Part shown: positions 16,605 through 26,592 of the stretch, piece after piece
Layout: each line of letters opens with the position of its first letter
How positions within the stretch are numbered: position 1 is the first letter of the stretch
Origin: Pandoraea aquatica
GTDB taxonomy: Bacteria; Pseudomonadota; Gammaproteobacteria; Burkholderiales; Burkholderiaceae
Length of the DNA stretch: 64,000 nt
Assembly (NCBI RefSeq): GCF_902459565.1
Contig: NZ_CABPSN010000004.1
Location: 1 to 64,000 of the forward strand
Direction of reading: 5' to 3'
The notes under the pieces: generated by a model
What the model saw: only the letters and a program-made list of their open reading frames with translations
Told to the model about the DNA's origin: nothing
Database searches by the model: none
Program-made: the position numbers and the translations under genes

Positions 16605-17557
16605 GCCACGCCCAACGTGCGGTCATCGCCATTCACGGCGGTGCCGGAACGATCAGCCGCGACACGTCGCCCGAAGAACTCAAGGCGTATCACGAGGCCC
16701 TGGCCGACGTGCTTCGCGCCGGTCAGGCCGTGCTGGCGGCCGGTGGCTCGGCGCTCGACGCCGTGACCGTTGCCGTGCAGCACCTCGAAGATTGCCCGCG
16801 CTTCAATGCCGGGCGTGGCGCGGTCTTCACCCACGAAGGCACGCACGAACTCGACGCCGCGATCATGAACGGCACGACGCTCGACGCCGGTGCCATCGCC
16901 TGCGTTCACCGTGTGCGTAACCCGATCCTGGCGGCTCGTTCGGTGCTGGAGCACAGCCCGCACGTGCTGCTCGTGGGCGAGGGGGCGGAAGCCTTCGCCG
17001 CAGCGAACGGGGCCGAACTGGTCGATCCCGAGTACTTCTTCACCGAAGCGCGCTACGCCCAGTTGCAGCGCGCGCTGGAGAGTGCTGCCGTCTCGCTCGA
17101 TCACGACATGCCGCTCAAGAAAGAGCCCATCGATCCGGACACGAAGTTCGGCACGGTCGGCGCGGTCGCCTGCGACATCCACGGTCACGTGGCGGCGGCG
17201 ACCTCCACGGGCGGCATGACGAACAAGGCCATCGGCCGTGTGGGCGATTCGCCGCTGATCGGTGCGGGCTGCTACGCGAACGACGCGACGGCCGCCGTCT
17301 CGGCGACGGGCACGGGCGAGGCGTTCATCCGCGCTGTCGCATGCTACGAAGTGGGCGCGCTGATGGCCTACGCAGGCCTGTCGCTGGCCGATGCCGCCGA
17401 GCGCGTCATTCGCGAGCGTCTGCCGCGCGTGGACGGCCGCGGCGGTCTGATCGCGGTGGATGCACAGGGCAACGTGGCGCTGCCGTTCAATACGGAAGGG
17501 ATGTATCGCGGCGTGGCCCGTGTCGGCGAGACGCCGGTGACGGCCATTCATGAATAA
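16601..17557 (+). CDS. iaaA: Isoaspartyl peptidase / L-asparaginase (Ntn hydrolase, type III)
   Basis: The 318-residue protein begins AVIAIHGGAGTI, the family signature, and contains RFNAGRGAVFT and HELDAAIMNG. The autocatalytic cleavage site is KFGTVGAVACD, giving Thr185 as the new N-terminal nucleophile of the beta chain (compare Thr179 in E. coli IaaA). It hydrolyses beta-aspartyl dipeptides and asparagine. ATG 16601 overlaps the rpiR stop by four bases. In E. coli iaaA likewise precedes gsiABCD, so the pairing is conserved and points to breakdown of imported peptides or glutathione-related compounds in the cytoplasm. Confidence 0.95.
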   Translation: MSHAQRAVIAIHGGAGTISRDTSPEELKAYHEALADVLRAGQAVLAAGGSALDAVTVAVQHLEDCPRFNAGRGAVFTHEGTHELDAAIMNGTTLDAGAIACVHRVRNPILAARSVLEHSPHVLLVGEGAEAFAAANGAELVDPEYFFTEARYAQLQRALESAAVSLDHDMPLKKEPIDPDTKFGTVGAVACDIHGHVAAATSTGGMTNKAIGRVGDSPLIGAGCYANDATAAVSATGTGEAFIRAVACYEVGALMAYAGLSLADAAERVIRERLPRVDGRGGLIAVDAQGNVALPFNTEGMYRGVARVGETPVTAIHE

Positions 17558-17668
17558 CGTCAATGAATAAGGCCTGACGTCTGAACACGACAGGCAGGAC
17601 AGGGTGGCATCGGAGACGGTGACGCCCTTGGCAGCAGATTCGGCAAGTGAAGATTAGCGAGGACAGGC

Positions 17669-19555
17669 GTGGCTGAGCGTAAGACAACCCCCACCATTTC
17701 GTTGCCCGACGAGCGCGTGCTCGACGTGAGCGGCATTTCCGTGCAGTTCGCGACCTCCGAGCGCGTGGTCACGGCCGTGCGCGACCTGTCCTTCCACGTC
17801 GACCGGGGCGAGACGCTCGCCATCGTCGGCGAATCCGGCTCGGGCAAGTCGGTGACGTCGCTGGCCGCCATGCGTCTCGTGGAAAACGGGGGCGGACGCA
17901 TCACGCAGGGCACGATGATCATGCGCCGTCGCAACGGCAAGCTGGTCGATCTGACGCGCGCTAGCGGCCACACCATGCGCAGCATCCGTGGTGCCGACAT
18001 GGCGATGATCTTCCAGGAGCCGATGACGTCGCTCAACCCGGTGTTCCCGGTCGGCGAGCAGATCGCCGAATCGATTCGTCTGCACCAGGGGAAGGACGCC
18101 GCAGCCGCACGCGCCGAAGCCCTGCGCATGCTCGAACTCGTGCGCATTCCCGAAGCGCGCCGCGTGCTCGGCCGCTTCCCGCACCAGCTCTCGGGCGGCA
18201 TGCGTCAACGCGTCATGATCGCGATGGCGCTCTCGTGCAAGCCGGGCTTGCTGATCGCAGATGAACCGACGACTGCCCTCGACGTGACCATTCAGGCGCA
18301 GATCCTGCAACTGATTCGCGCGTTACAAGACGAGATGCAGATGGGCGTGGTGTTCATCACGCACGACATGGGCGTGGTCGCCGAGGTGGCCGACCGCGTG
18401 CTCGTGATGCATCGTGGCGATAAGGTCGAGGAAGGCAAGTCGGCGGAAATCTTCGCCGCGCCGCGTGAGCGCTATACGCAGGCATTGCTCTCGGCCGTGC
18501 CGCGTCTCGGCTCGATGCAAGGCACCGATCTGCCGGCACGCTTCCCGCTGCTGCGCTACGACGCGCCGCCCGATGCGAAGCCTGTTGCCGAAACGCCGCA
18601 GCCCACGGTAAAGACGGATGCCGGTCCGATTCTGCGTGTGAAGGACCTCGTGGCGCGCTTCGACGTGCCGTCGGGCCTCTTCGGTCGCGTGAAGCAACGT
18701 GTGCACGCCGTCGAGCGGGTGAGCTTCGATCTGTACCCCGGCGAGACGCTGGGCCTCGTGGGTGAATCGGGTTGCGGCAAGTCGACGACCGGCCGTGCCT
18801 TGCTGCGTCTGGTCGCCAGTCAGGGCGGCTCGATCGAGTTCGGCGGCAAGCCGATTCACGATCTCGCAGGCCGCGCGTTGCAGACGCTGCGCCGCGATAT
18901 CCAGTTCATCTTCCAGGACCCGTTCGCGTCGCTCGATCCGCGTCTGACGGTGGGCTTCTCGATCATGGAACCGCTGCTGGTGCACGGCGTGGCAAGCGGT
19001 GCAGAAGCCGAGAAGCGCGTGGCGGAATTGCTGGAGCGCGTGGGATTGCCCGCCGAGTACGCCCAGCGTTATCCGCATGAATTCTCGGGTGGTCAGCGTC
19101 AACGTATCGCCATTGCGCGCGCACTGGCGCTCAAACCCAAGGTCGTGATCGCCGACGAATCCGTCTCGGCGCTCGACGTCTCCGTGCAGGCCCAGATCAT
19201 CAACCTGATGCTCGACCTGCAAAAGGAGTTCGGCATCGCGTTCCTGTTCATCTCGCACGACATGGCGGTCGTGGAGCGCATCAGCCACCGTGTGGCGGTG
19301 ATGTTCCTCGGCCAGATCGTCGAGATCGGCCCGCGTCGCGCGATCTTCGAGAACCCGCAGCACCCGTACACGAAGAAGCTGATGTCGGCAGTACCGATTG
19401 CCGATCCGGCGCGCCGTCATGCCAAACGCGAACTGCTGACGGAAGAAATTCCGAGCCCGATTCGCGCACTGGGCGACGAGCCGCAGGTGCAGCCGCTGGT
19501 CGAAGTCGGCGCGGGGCACTTTGTTGCGCGTCATCGCGTGGCCGGTGCTTATTGA
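17669..19555 (+). CDS. gsiA: Glutathione/dipeptide ABC transporter, double ATP-binding protein
   Basis: The 628-residue protein carries two fused ABC ATPase domains. The first has Walker A GESGSGKS (residues 54-61), signature LSGGMRQR and Walker [13 protein letters not shown]; the second has Walker [10 protein letters not shown], signature FSGGQRQR and Walker [13 protein letters not shown]. Each is followed by an oligopeptide-transporter C-terminal segment (the second is [16 protein letters not shown]). This fused layout is diagnostic of GsiA. Translation starts at GTG 17669 behind GAGG. It energises import through GsiC/GsiD. About 110 bases separate it from iaaA. Confidence 0.95.
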   Translation: MAERKTTPTISLPDERVLDVSGISVQFATSERVVTAVRDLSFHVDRGETLAIVGESGSGKSVTSLAAMRLVENGGGRITQGTMIMRRRNGKLVDLTRASGHTMRSIRGADMAMIFQEPMTSLNPVFPVGEQIAESIRLHQGKDAAAARAEALRMLELVRIPEARRVLGRFPHQLSGGMRQRVMIAMALSCKPGLLIADEPTTALDVTIQAQILQLIRALQDEMQMGVVFITHDMGVVAEVADRVLVMHRGDKVEEGKSAEIFAAPRERYTQALLSAVPRLGSMQGTDLPARFPLLRYDAPPDAKPVAETPQPTVKTDAGPILRVKDLVARFDVPSGLFGRVKQRVHAVERVSFDLYPGETLGLVGESGCGKSTTGRALLRLVASQGGSIEFGGKPIHDLAGRALQTLRRDIQFIFQDPFASLDPRLTVGFSIMEPLLVHGVASGAEAEKRVAELLERVGLPAEYAQRYPHEFSGGQRQRIAIARALALKPKVVIADESVSALDVSVQAQIINLMLDLQKEFGIAFLFISHDMAVVERISHRVAVMFLGQIVEIGPRRAIFENPQHPYTKKLMSAVPIADPARRHAKRELLTEEIPSPIRALGDEPQVQPLVEVGAGHFVARHRVAGAY

Positions 19556-19594
19556 TTCGCAAGACTCGGATGTCCTGAGCCAAACCCGTTTTCC

Positions 19595-19619
19595 CCGGGA
19601 GCGATGGCTTCGCTCCCGG
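19595..19619 (+). terminator. 9 bp hairpin between gsiA and gsiB
   Basis: CCGGGAGCG (19595-19603) pairs perfectly with CGCTCCCGG (19611-19619). A hairpin before a binding-protein gene often stabilises its message or causes partial termination; a TAGTTTC sequence rather than a T-run follows. Confidence 0.55.
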
Positions 19620-19740
19620 TAGTTTCAAGCAGTTTCAGGCAGTACCCTTGCTGTTCATGTTGTCACCATAATGACCGCCAAGTGGCGCAGTCGAACGACT
19701 CGCCCGGGGCGACCCCGTCAGACCAGAAGGAGAAAGACAG

Positions 19741-21300
19741 ATGTCGAAAAACGTTTTGTTGGGCGCTCGCTGGAAAACCGCGCTCGCGTCCGTCGCTGTG
19801 GCGTCCGCCGTATTCGGTGCAGCCCCGGCGTTCGCCGCCAAGGATGTCGTGATGGCCGTGCAGTCGACCTTCACGACGATGGATCCGTACGACGCGAACG
19901 ATACGCTGTCGCAAGCCATCGCCAAGTCGTTCTACGAGGGCATGTTCGGTTTCGACAAGGACATGAAGCTCATCAACGTGCTGGCCGATAGCTACACGGT
20001 CTCGCCGGACGGCCTCGTCTACACGATCAAGCTCAAGTCGGGTGTGAAGTTCCAGGACGGCACCAACTTCGACGCCGCCGCCGTGAAGGCGAACTTCGAC
20101 CGCGTGACGAACCCGGACAACAAGCTCAAGCGCTACAACCTGTACAAGGAAATCGCGAAGACGGAAGCCGTCGACGCGCACACGGTCAAGTTCACGCTCA
20201 AGGAGCCGTTCTCGCCGTTCATCAACACGCTGGCCCACCCGTCGGCGGTGATCATCTCGCCCGAAGCGCTCAAGAAGTACGGCAAGGACATCGCCTCGCA
20301 CCCGGTCGGCACCGGCCCGTTCGAGTTTGTCGAATGGAACCGCACCGATTACGTGAAGGTGAAGAAGTTCGACGGCTACTGGAAGAAGGGCTATCCGAAG
20401 GTCGACACGATCACCTTCAAGCCGGTGGTGGACAACAACACGCGCGCGGCCGTCATGCAGACGGGCGAAGCCGGTTTTGCCTTCCCGGTGCCGTATGAGC
20501 AGGCCGAAGGCCTGAAGTCGGGCGGCAAGGTGGACGTGATCGCCGGTCCGTCGATCATCCAGCGCTACGTGAGCTTCAACACGAAGCAGAAGCCGTTCGA
20601 CGACGTGCGCGTGCGTCAGGCCATCAACTACGCGATCAACAAGGAAGCGCTGGTGAAGGTGGCCTTCGCAGGCTACGCCACGCCGGCTGACGGTGTGGTG
20701 CCGAAGGGCGTCGACTACGCAGTCAAGACCGGCCCGTGGCCGTACAACCCGGCCAAGGCCCGCGAACTGCTCAAGGAAGCCGGTTACCCGAACGGTTTCG
20801 AGACGGTGCTCTGGTCCGCCTACACGTACACGACGGCGCAGAAGGTGATCCAGTTCGTGCAGCAGCAACTGGCGCAGGTCGGCATCAAGGCACAGGTGCG
20901 CGCACTTGAAGCCGGTCAACGTGTCGAGCTGGTCGAGTCCGCACCGGACCCCGACAAGGCACCGGTGCGCATGTACTACGTGGGCTGGTCGTCGTCGACG
21001 GGTGAAGCCGACTGGGCGCTGCGCCCGCTGCTGAGCTCGGAATCGTTCCCGCCGAAGCTGTTCAACACGGCGTACTACAAGAACGACGCGGTTGACGCGG
21101 ACTTCAACAAGGCGCTGCTCACGACGGACCGTGCCGAGAAGACGAAGCTGTACACGGACGCACAACAGAAGATCTGGAACGATGCGCCGTGGGCGTTCCT
21201 CGTGACGGAAAAGCTGCTGTACGCACGTAACAAGAACCTGACCGGCGTGTACACGATGCCTGACGGTTCGTTCAACTTCACCGATATTTCGATGAAGTAA
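19741..21300 (+). CDS. gsiB: Glutathione/peptide ABC transporter, periplasmic binding protein
   Basis: The 519-residue protein has a signal peptide ([32 protein letters not shown]) and the SBP_bac_5 fold: [38 protein letters not shown] is the family N-terminus, and [13 protein letters not shown] and [22 protein letters not shown] are landmark segments. It captures glutathione or short peptides in the periplasm and delivers them to the permease pair. GAGAAAGAC precedes the start. The 185-base leader before it holds a strong hairpin. Whether the ligand is glutathione or another gamma-linked peptide is not decidable here. Confidence 0.93.
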   Translation: MSKNVLLGARWKTALASVAVASAVFGAAPAFAAKDVVMAVQSTFTTMDPYDANDTLSQAIAKSFYEGMFGFDKDMKLINVLADSYTVSPDGLVYTIKLKSGVKFQDGTNFDAAAVKANFDRVTNPDNKLKRYNLYKEIAKTEAVDAHTVKFTLKEPFSPFINTLAHPSAVIISPEALKKYGKDIASHPVGTGPFEFVEWNRTDYVKVKKFDGYWKKGYPKVDTITFKPVVDNNTRAAVMQTGEAGFAFPVPYEQAEGLKSGGKVDVIAGPSIIQRYVSFNTKQKPFDDVRVRQAINYAINKEALVKVAFAGYATPADGVVPKGVDYAVKTGPWPYNPAKARELLKEAGYPNGFETVLWSAYTYTTAQKVIQFVQQQLAQVGIKAQVRALEAGQRVELVESAPDPDKAPVRMYYVGWSSSTGEADWALRPLLSSESFPPKLFNTAYYKNDAVDADFNKALLTTDRAEKTKLYTDAQQKIWNDAPWAFLVTEKLLYARNKNLTGVYTMPDGSFNFTDISMK

Positions 21301-21456
21301 TCGCATAGCGTGCGTGCGTCCCGGCATCCCGGGGCCGTGCGCGTGCGATGCGAGTGTGATGTTCCCCGCGCCGCCCGGTCCAGCTAAGAGGCTCCGATGC
21401 TGGCGGCGCGGTCTACCGCAAGACATGGTTTCGGCAAGACGTTCGGCAAGACTGCG

Positions 21457-22377
21457 ATGCTCAATTACTTTCTCAAACGCCTGCTCGGCCTGATCCCCAC
21501 GCTGCTGATCGTGGCGGTGCTGGTGTTCGCCTTCGTGCACATGCTGCCCGGCGATCCGGCGCGTCTGGCGGCGGGTCCGCAGGCGGACGAAGCGACCGTG
21601 GCGCTGGTGCGTCAGGATCTCGGCCTCGACAAGCCGCTGCTCACGCAATTCACGTCCTTCATCTCGAATGCGGTGCGTGGCGATTTCGGTCTGTCGATGC
21701 GCAGCAAGCAACCGGTCTCGCAAGAGATCTCCAGCCGCTTCCTGCCGACGCTGTGGCTCACGCTGGTGAGCATGGTGTGGTCGGTGGCGATCGGCATGGG
21801 GCTGGGTGTCGCCTCGGCGGTGTGGCGCAATCGCTGGCCTGACCGGCTGGGCATGACCTTTGCCGTTTCCGGCATCTCGTTCCCGGCGTTCGCGCTGGGC
21901 ATGCTGCTGATGCAGATTTTCTCGGTGCAGCTCGGCTGGTTGCCGACCATCGGCGCCGACTCGTGGAAGAGCTACATCCTGCCCTCGATCACGTTGGGCG
22001 CGGCCGTGGCCGCCGTGATGGCGCGCTTCACGCGCTCGGCCTTCGTCGAGGTGCTGCATGAAGACTTCGTGCGCACCGCGCGTGCGAAGGGGCTCAACGA
22101 AATGCGCGTGGTCTTCAAGCACGCGCTGCGTAACGCCATGATCCCTGTCGTCACGATGATGGGGTTGCAGTTCGGTTTTCTGCTCGGCGGCTCGATCGTC
22201 GTCGAGGTGGTGTTCAACTGGCCCGGACTCGGACGCCTGCTGATCGACTCGGTCGAGATGCGCGACTACCCGGTGATTCAGGCGCTGGTGCTGCTGTTCT
22301 CGCTTGAGTTCATTCTGATCAACCTCGTGGTCGACGTGCTGTACGCCGTCATCAACCCGACCATTCGCTACAAGTGA
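21457..22377 (+). CDS. gsiC: Glutathione/peptide ABC transporter permease 1
   Basis: The 306-residue integral membrane protein begins [37 protein letters not shown], as in GsiC/DppB proteins, and has the BPD_transp_1 coupling segment [36 protein letters not shown]. It ends INPTIRYK, also typical. The start at 21457 gives exactly the usual length; an in-frame ATG at 21397 lies behind AAGAGG and would add 20 residues, so the true start remains open. It forms the channel with GsiD. Confidence 0.92.
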   Translation: MLNYFLKRLLGLIPTLLIVAVLVFAFVHMLPGDPARLAAGPQADEATVALVRQDLGLDKPLLTQFTSFISNAVRGDFGLSMRSKQPVSQEISSRFLPTLWLTLVSMVWSVAIGMGLGVASAVWRNRWPDRLGMTFAVSGISFPAFALGMLLMQIFSVQLGWLPTIGADSWKSYILPSITLGAAVAAVMARFTRSAFVEVLHEDFVRTARAKGLNEMRVVFKHALRNAMIPVVTMMGLQFGFLLGGSIVVEVVFNWPGLGRLLIDSVEMRDYPVIQALVLLFSLEFILINLVVDVLYAVINPTIRYK

Positions 22378-22387
22378 GGCAAGCACA

Positions 22388-23293
22388 ATGAGCGCAAGCC
22401 AACCGACAACGGCCGCGAACACGGCCGCCGCCAGCAACAGCCGCGTGCGTACGCCGTGGCGCGAATTCTGGCGCAAGTTCAAGAAGCAACATATCGCGAT
22501 GGTCGCCGGGGCCTTCGTGCTGGCACTGGTCGTCGTCGCGATTCTCGCGCCGCGCCTCGTGCCGTTCGACCCAGAGAACTTCTTCGACTACGACGCCCTG
22601 AACGCCGGGCCGTCCGCGAAGCACTGGTTCGGTGTCGACTCGCTCGGACGCGACATCTTCAGCCGCGTGCTCGCCGGCTCGCGCATCTCGCTGGCCGCCG
22701 GCTTCGGCTCGGTCGCGCTCGGCGCGATCATCGGTACGGTGCTCGGCCTGCTGGCCGGTTACTACGAAGGCTGGTGGGATCGCATCGTCATGCGTATTTC
22801 CGACGTGCTGTTCGCCTTCCCGGGCATTCTGCTGGCCATCGGCGTCGTGGCCGTGCTGGGTAACGGCATGATCAACGTGATCGTGGCCGTGGCCATCTTC
22901 TCGATTCCGGCGTTCGCCCGCCTCGTGCGCGGCAACACGCTGGTGCTCAAGCATCTGACGTACATCGAAGCGGCGCGCTCCATCGGGGCGTCCGACTGGA
23001 CGATCATCATGCGGCACATTCTGCCGGGGACAGTGTCGTCCATCGTCGTGTACTTTTCGATGCGTATCGGTACGTCGATCATCACGGCTGCGAGCCTGTC
23101 GTTCCTCGGTCTGGGTGCACAGCCGCCGACACCGGAGTGGGGCGCGATGCTCAACGAAGCGCGGGCCGATATGGTCAATGCCCCGCACATTGCCATCTTC
23201 CCGAGCCTGGCCATCTTCCTGACCGTGCTCGCCTTCAACTTGCTGGGCGACGGTCTGCGCGACGCGCTCGATCCGAAGCTCGACCGGCACTGA
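22388..23293 (+). CDS. gsiD: Glutathione/peptide ABC transporter permease 2
   Basis: The 301-residue protein is of the OppC/DppC type, with an N-terminal cytoplasmic segment ([24 protein letters not shown]), the periplasmic [24 protein letters not shown], and the EAA coupling loop [30 protein letters not shown]. The final [17 protein letters not shown] is diagnostic. It begins 10 bases after gsiC. Confidence 0.93.
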   Translation: MSASQPTTAANTAAASNSRVRTPWREFWRKFKKQHIAMVAGAFVLALVVVAILAPRLVPFDPENFFDYDALNAGPSAKHWFGVDSLGRDIFSRVLAGSRISLAAGFGSVALGAIIGTVLGLLAGYYEGWWDRIVMRISDVLFAFPGILLAIGVVAVLGNGMINVIVAVAIFSIPAFARLVRGNTLVLKHLTYIEAARSIGASDWTIIMRHILPGTVSSIVVYFSMRIGTSIITAASLSFLGLGAQPPTPEWGAMLNEARADMVNAPHIAIFPSLAIFLTVLAFNLLGDGLRDALDPKLDRH

Positions 23294-23316
23294 TATTCCC
23301 GCAGGAGCGCGAAGCC

Positions 23317-24441
23317 ATGCCCCCGTCAGAATTTCGCGAAGCCTTGTTCGGCGCGCCTCACGTGGGGCAACTGCCCGCCGGGGCGCGTGACGCGATTACC
23401 GATGTGCCCGGCGTGTTCGTCGGGCACGTCACGCTTGAGGACGGTCCGGTGCAGACCGGCGTCACGGTCGTGTGCCCGACACCGGCCTCCACTGCTGACG
23501 CGGGTGGCGCACCCGACGCCTCTGCCCCCCACGCACAGTGGGACCCATTCCGCACCAAGATTCCCGCAGCAGCCGCCGTGATCAACGGCTTCGGCAAGAG
23601 CGTCGGTCTCATGCAGATCGAAGAGCTCGGCGTCATCGAAGCGCCGCTGGCGCTCACCAACACCTTTTCCGTCAGTCAGGTCGTGCTGGGGCAACTGCGC
23701 GCCGCGATTGCTGCGAATCCCGACATCGGACGCGGCGGTCCGTCGCTGAACCCGACCGTGTTCGAATGCAACGACGGCTACCTCAACGATATGCAGGCGT
23801 TCGCCGTCTCCGACGCGCACTACGCGCAGGCACTGGCGAATGCGTCGCCGGTATTCGCGCAGGGCGCGGTGGGGGCCGGGCGAGGCATGTCCAGCTTCGG
23901 CCTCAAGGGCGGGATCGGTTCGGCGTCGCGCGTGGTGGAGACGGCTGGCGCAACGTTTACGGTCGGCGTGTTGGTGCTGTCTAACTTCGGACGTCCCTCG
24001 CAGTTGACGATCGACGGACGCCACGTGGGCCCGGTGCTCGACGAACGCCTTGCCCAGCCTGAACAGAGCGCAGCGCCCGAGCGCGGCTCGATCATCATGC
24101 TGGTCGCCACCGACGCGCCGCTCGATGCGCGCCAGTTGCGCCGCGTGGCGACGCGCACCGGGGCAGGGCTGGCGCGCACCGGCTCCGTCTACGGTCATGG
24201 CAGCGGCGACGTCGCACTCGCTTTTACCACCGCTTATACGGTGCCGCACGACGCGCTGGGGCGTGTCGCGCCCGCCGCGCTGGTGCCCGATGCGCTACTC
24301 GATCCGATTTTTCAGGCGACGGCCGACGCCACCGAGCAGGCCATCCTGCACGCGTTGTTCGCCGCCGAGTCGGTCCTTGGACGTGATGGCCACGTGCGTC
24401 GCGCGCTGGCCGACGTCCTGCCCGACTGGGCGACGCTTTGA
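23317..24441 (+). CDS. P1-family (DmpA-type) self-processing aminopeptidase
   Basis: The 374-residue protein has the peptidase S58/DmpA fold: DAITDVPGVFVGHVTL near the start, TKIPAAAAVINGFGKSVGLMQIEELG, and the autocleavage region RGMSSFGLKGGIGSASR, in which cleavage between Gly201 and Ser202 would free the nucleophilic serine. Relatives include DmpA of Ochrobactrum (D- and L-aminopeptidase) and beta-peptidyl aminopeptidases. AGGAG lies 9 bases before the ATG; the gene starts 23 bases after gsiD. It is a cytoplasmic peptidase for imported peptides. Substrate preference (D-, L- or beta-residues) is not predictable. Confidence 0.9.
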   Translation: MPPSEFREALFGAPHVGQLPAGARDAITDVPGVFVGHVTLEDGPVQTGVTVVCPTPASTADAGGAPDASAPHAQWDPFRTKIPAAAAVINGFGKSVGLMQIEELGVIEAPLALTNTFSVSQVVLGQLRAAIAANPDIGRGGPSLNPTVFECNDGYLNDMQAFAVSDAHYAQALANASPVFAQGAVGAGRGMSSFGLKGGIGSASRVVETAGATFTVGVLVLSNFGRPSQLTIDGRHVGPVLDERLAQPEQSAAPERGSIIMLVATDAPLDARQLRRVATRTGAGLARTGSVYGHGSGDVALAFTTAYTVPHDALGRVAPAALVPDALLDPIFQATADATEQAILHALFAAESVLGRDGHVRRALADVLPDWATL

Positions 24442-24523
24442 ATACCGCCCGGTGCAGTCCGGCGAGCCCCGGGAAACCCCATCGATGACACTGCCGGGAC
24501 ATTGCTGAGACATTGCTGACACT

Positions 24524-25342
24524 ATGCGAATACTGATTTCCACCGACATCGAAGGCGTCGCCGGCGTCTTCCACGCCGAACAGACGCGCGCCGGTAACGG
24601 TGAATACGAACTTGCCCGCCGCTGGATGACCCGCGAGGCCAATGCCGCCGTCGAAGGCGCATTCGCGGGCGGTGCAACCGAAGTGATGGTCAACGACTCG
24701 CACGGGGGCTTTCGCAATCTGCTGCCGGACGAACTCGATCCGCGCGCACGCCTCATTTTGGGCAAGCCGCGCTACCTGAGCATGGCGGCCGGCGTGGAAG
24801 CCGGATGCGACGCGATGTTCATGATCGGTTTTCACGGCAAGGCGCAAAGCGCCGGGATTCTGGCCCACACCATCAACAGCTTCGCCTTCGCTCGCGTGTG
24901 GCTGGGCGGCGTGGAGGCGGGCGAAGCGATGATTTACGGTGCGCTTGCCGGCGAGCGCGGCGTGCCGGTGGTCATGGCGAGCGGCGACGACGTGTTCTGC
25001 GAGGAGACGCAACCGATTTTCCCGTCCGCTCACTTCGTGCAGACGAAGTCGGCGTGGGGGCAGGGCAGCGGCATGACGCTCAACCCGGCGCAGTCGTGCG
25101 AGCTGATTCGCGAGGCCGCCAAAGTGTCGCTGGCCGACTCGCGCAAGTGGCACACCTTCAAGGTGGAAACGCCTGTCGAGGTGCGTCTGCAAACGCAGAC
25201 CACGGCGCTTGCCGATCTCTTCTGCCAATGGCCGACGCTGGAACGTGTCGACGGTGTGACGTTGCAGTTTGAAGCGCCTACCGTGGAGGCGGCCGTTCGC
25301 ATGCTCAATTGCCTCTCGGCCATGTCTTCCATGCTGCGCTGA
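24524..25342 (+). CDS. dppA: M55-family D-aminopeptidase (DppA-like zinc peptidase)
   Basis: The 272-residue enzyme begins MRILISTDIEGVAGV; Asp8 and Glu10 are zinc ligands. The other ligands of Bacillus DppA are matched by His60 in VNDSHGG, His103 in GFHGKA and Glu133 in GGVEAGEA. M55 enzymes remove N-terminal D-amino acids, chiefly D-Ala, from short peptides such as murein fragments. It closes the rpiR-iaaA-gsi unit, 82 bases after the DmpA-like gene. Together the two peptidases suggest that the imported peptides include D-residues. Confidence 0.93.
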   Translation: MRILISTDIEGVAGVFHAEQTRAGNGEYELARRWMTREANAAVEGAFAGGATEVMVNDSHGGFRNLLPDELDPRARLILGKPRYLSMAAGVEAGCDAMFMIGFHGKAQSAGILAHTINSFAFARVWLGGVEAGEAMIYGALAGERGVPVVMASGDDVFCEETQPIFPSAHFVQTKSAWGQGSGMTLNPAQSCELIREAAKVSLADSRKWHTFKVETPVEVRLQTQTTALADLFCQWPTLERVDGVTLQFEAPTVEAAVRMLNCLSAMSSMLR

Positions 25343-25444
25343 CGACATCGAAACCGGCCAGAATCGTCCCCCAAAAGGCCCCGTATCCTTTTGATTTGCA
25401 GGGTTTTGTCGAGTTTTGTCACCGGTTTTTCCCTGTCAACCGAA

Positions 25445-25477
25445 CCAGCACTGGCCGCGCAGCCGCGCCAGTGCTGG
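25445..25477 (+). terminator. 11 bp hairpin closing the gsi-peptidase unit
   Basis: CCAGCACTGGC (25445-25455) pairs perfectly with GCCAGTGCTGG (25467-25477), loop of 11 bases, about 100 bases after the last stop codon. A modest ATTTTC tract follows 8 bases on. Probable terminator. Confidence 0.6.
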
Positions 25478-25639
25478 ATCCGCCATTTTCATGTTGTTAA
25501 GGCGCGACTGAATTAGGGTTTGATGGCCCCGAACGTCTAGAGCGGACGTGCGATAATCCGTAATATTTTGTAACAGGTGTGCCGCCTTTTAGTGCACAAC
25601 CTCGGATTATTGAGCGTCGGCAAACGTCGGCGGTGAATC

Positions 25640-26590
25640 ATGGAAATCAGAAACGCCCGACGTTGGGCGGAGCCCGGCGCCAAGCGGTATGTCGGAGCGT
25701 TAATGGTGGTACTTGCTGCGTTTCTTGTTCGCAGCCTCCTGCATCCGGTGCTCGATCACTCGATGCCGGGTCTCTTTTTCGTTTGTGCGGCCATCATCGT
25801 CGAATTCGTCTGGGGTCTGGGACCCGCGATCATGGCGATGGTCATCAGCATCCCGATCTTCGATTTCTTCTTCGTGCCGCCGTTTCGCGACGTCGCCCAA
25901 CTGGATCGTCGCGACGTGCTTATCGTCACCGGCTTCCTGATGATCACGCCGCTGGCCGTGGCGCTGATCGAGCGACTGCGTCGCGCGCAATATCGCGCCG
26001 AGCTGATCGCGGAAGTGGCGCAGACGCGTTACGAGATGCTGCTGCGCGCCGAGAACGAGCGCATGGTGCTCACCGATTCGGTACAACTGGGCAACGCCCT
26101 GATGACGTACCTGACGAAGCACCTCGACTCGATTTTCTACCTGGCGAACCCGGCCACGCATTACGTCTTCATCGATGAGCATTTCCGTCGCGAGACGGGC
26201 GTGACGCCGGAAGTCGCCAAGCGGGACGGTCTGCGCGCACTGCTGCATCCGGACGACGCGAAGCGCATGGCGGGACTCTTCTCGCTCGAGGGCGAACCGC
26301 CGCAGCACGGCGCTTACAACCTGCGCGTGCGTACGCGCGACGGCGGCTACGAACTGATCCACTGCGAGCTTCAGCATTTCCGCGCGCACGTGGGGACTTA
26401 TGTGATTTTGCGGCAGCACTCGGGGCCGACCGTGCGCCCGGTGACGTCGCTGCACACGGTGTCGCAGGCGTCCGGTGCCAATCGGCCCGACGGCACGTCA
26501 GGACTTACGAGTAACGCGAAGACCAGTACGCCTGAACGGCGCGAAGTGACCGAAGTTTCGGAGACGCCTGTCGTCTCCGGCGGGGTGTAA
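25640..26590 (+). CDS. DUF4118 membrane / PAS-domain protein
   Basis: The 316-residue protein starts with three to four membrane helices of the DUF4118 (KdpD-type) module: YVGALMVVLAAFLVRSLLHPVL, PGLFFVCAAIIVEFVWGLGPAIMAMVISIPIFDFFFVPPF, DVLIVTGFLMITPLAVALIERLRRAQ. A linker helix then leads to a PAS-like fold (residues ~150-260: IFYLANPATHYVFIDEHFRRETGVT to YELIHCELQHFRAHVGTYVIL). No histidine kinase, GGDEF or other output domain follows; the C-terminal 50 residues are disordered. It may sense a signal and act through a partner. It is followed after 2 bases by an alpha/beta hydrolase gene, so the two are one operon. Confidence 0.8.
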   Translation: MEIRNARRWAEPGAKRYVGALMVVLAAFLVRSLLHPVLDHSMPGLFFVCAAIIVEFVWGLGPAIMAMVISIPIFDFFFVPPFRDVAQLDRRDVLIVTGFLMITPLAVALIERLRRAQYRAELIAEVAQTRYEMLLRAENERMVLTDSVQLGNALMTYLTKHLDSIFYLANPATHYVFIDEHFRRETGVTPEVAKRDGLRALLHPDDAKRMAGLFSLEGEPPQHGAYNLRVRTRDGGYELIHCELQHFRAHVGTYVILRQHSGPTVRPVTSLHTVSQASGANRPDGTSGLTSNAKTSTPERREVTEVSETPVVSGGV

Positions 26591-26592
26591 CG

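Noticed and set aside
19663-22482. A 939-codon minus-strand frame opposite gsiB/gsiC
   Set aside because: Same reason: high-GC shadow of real plus-strand genes; no homology-like motifs or ribosome site.
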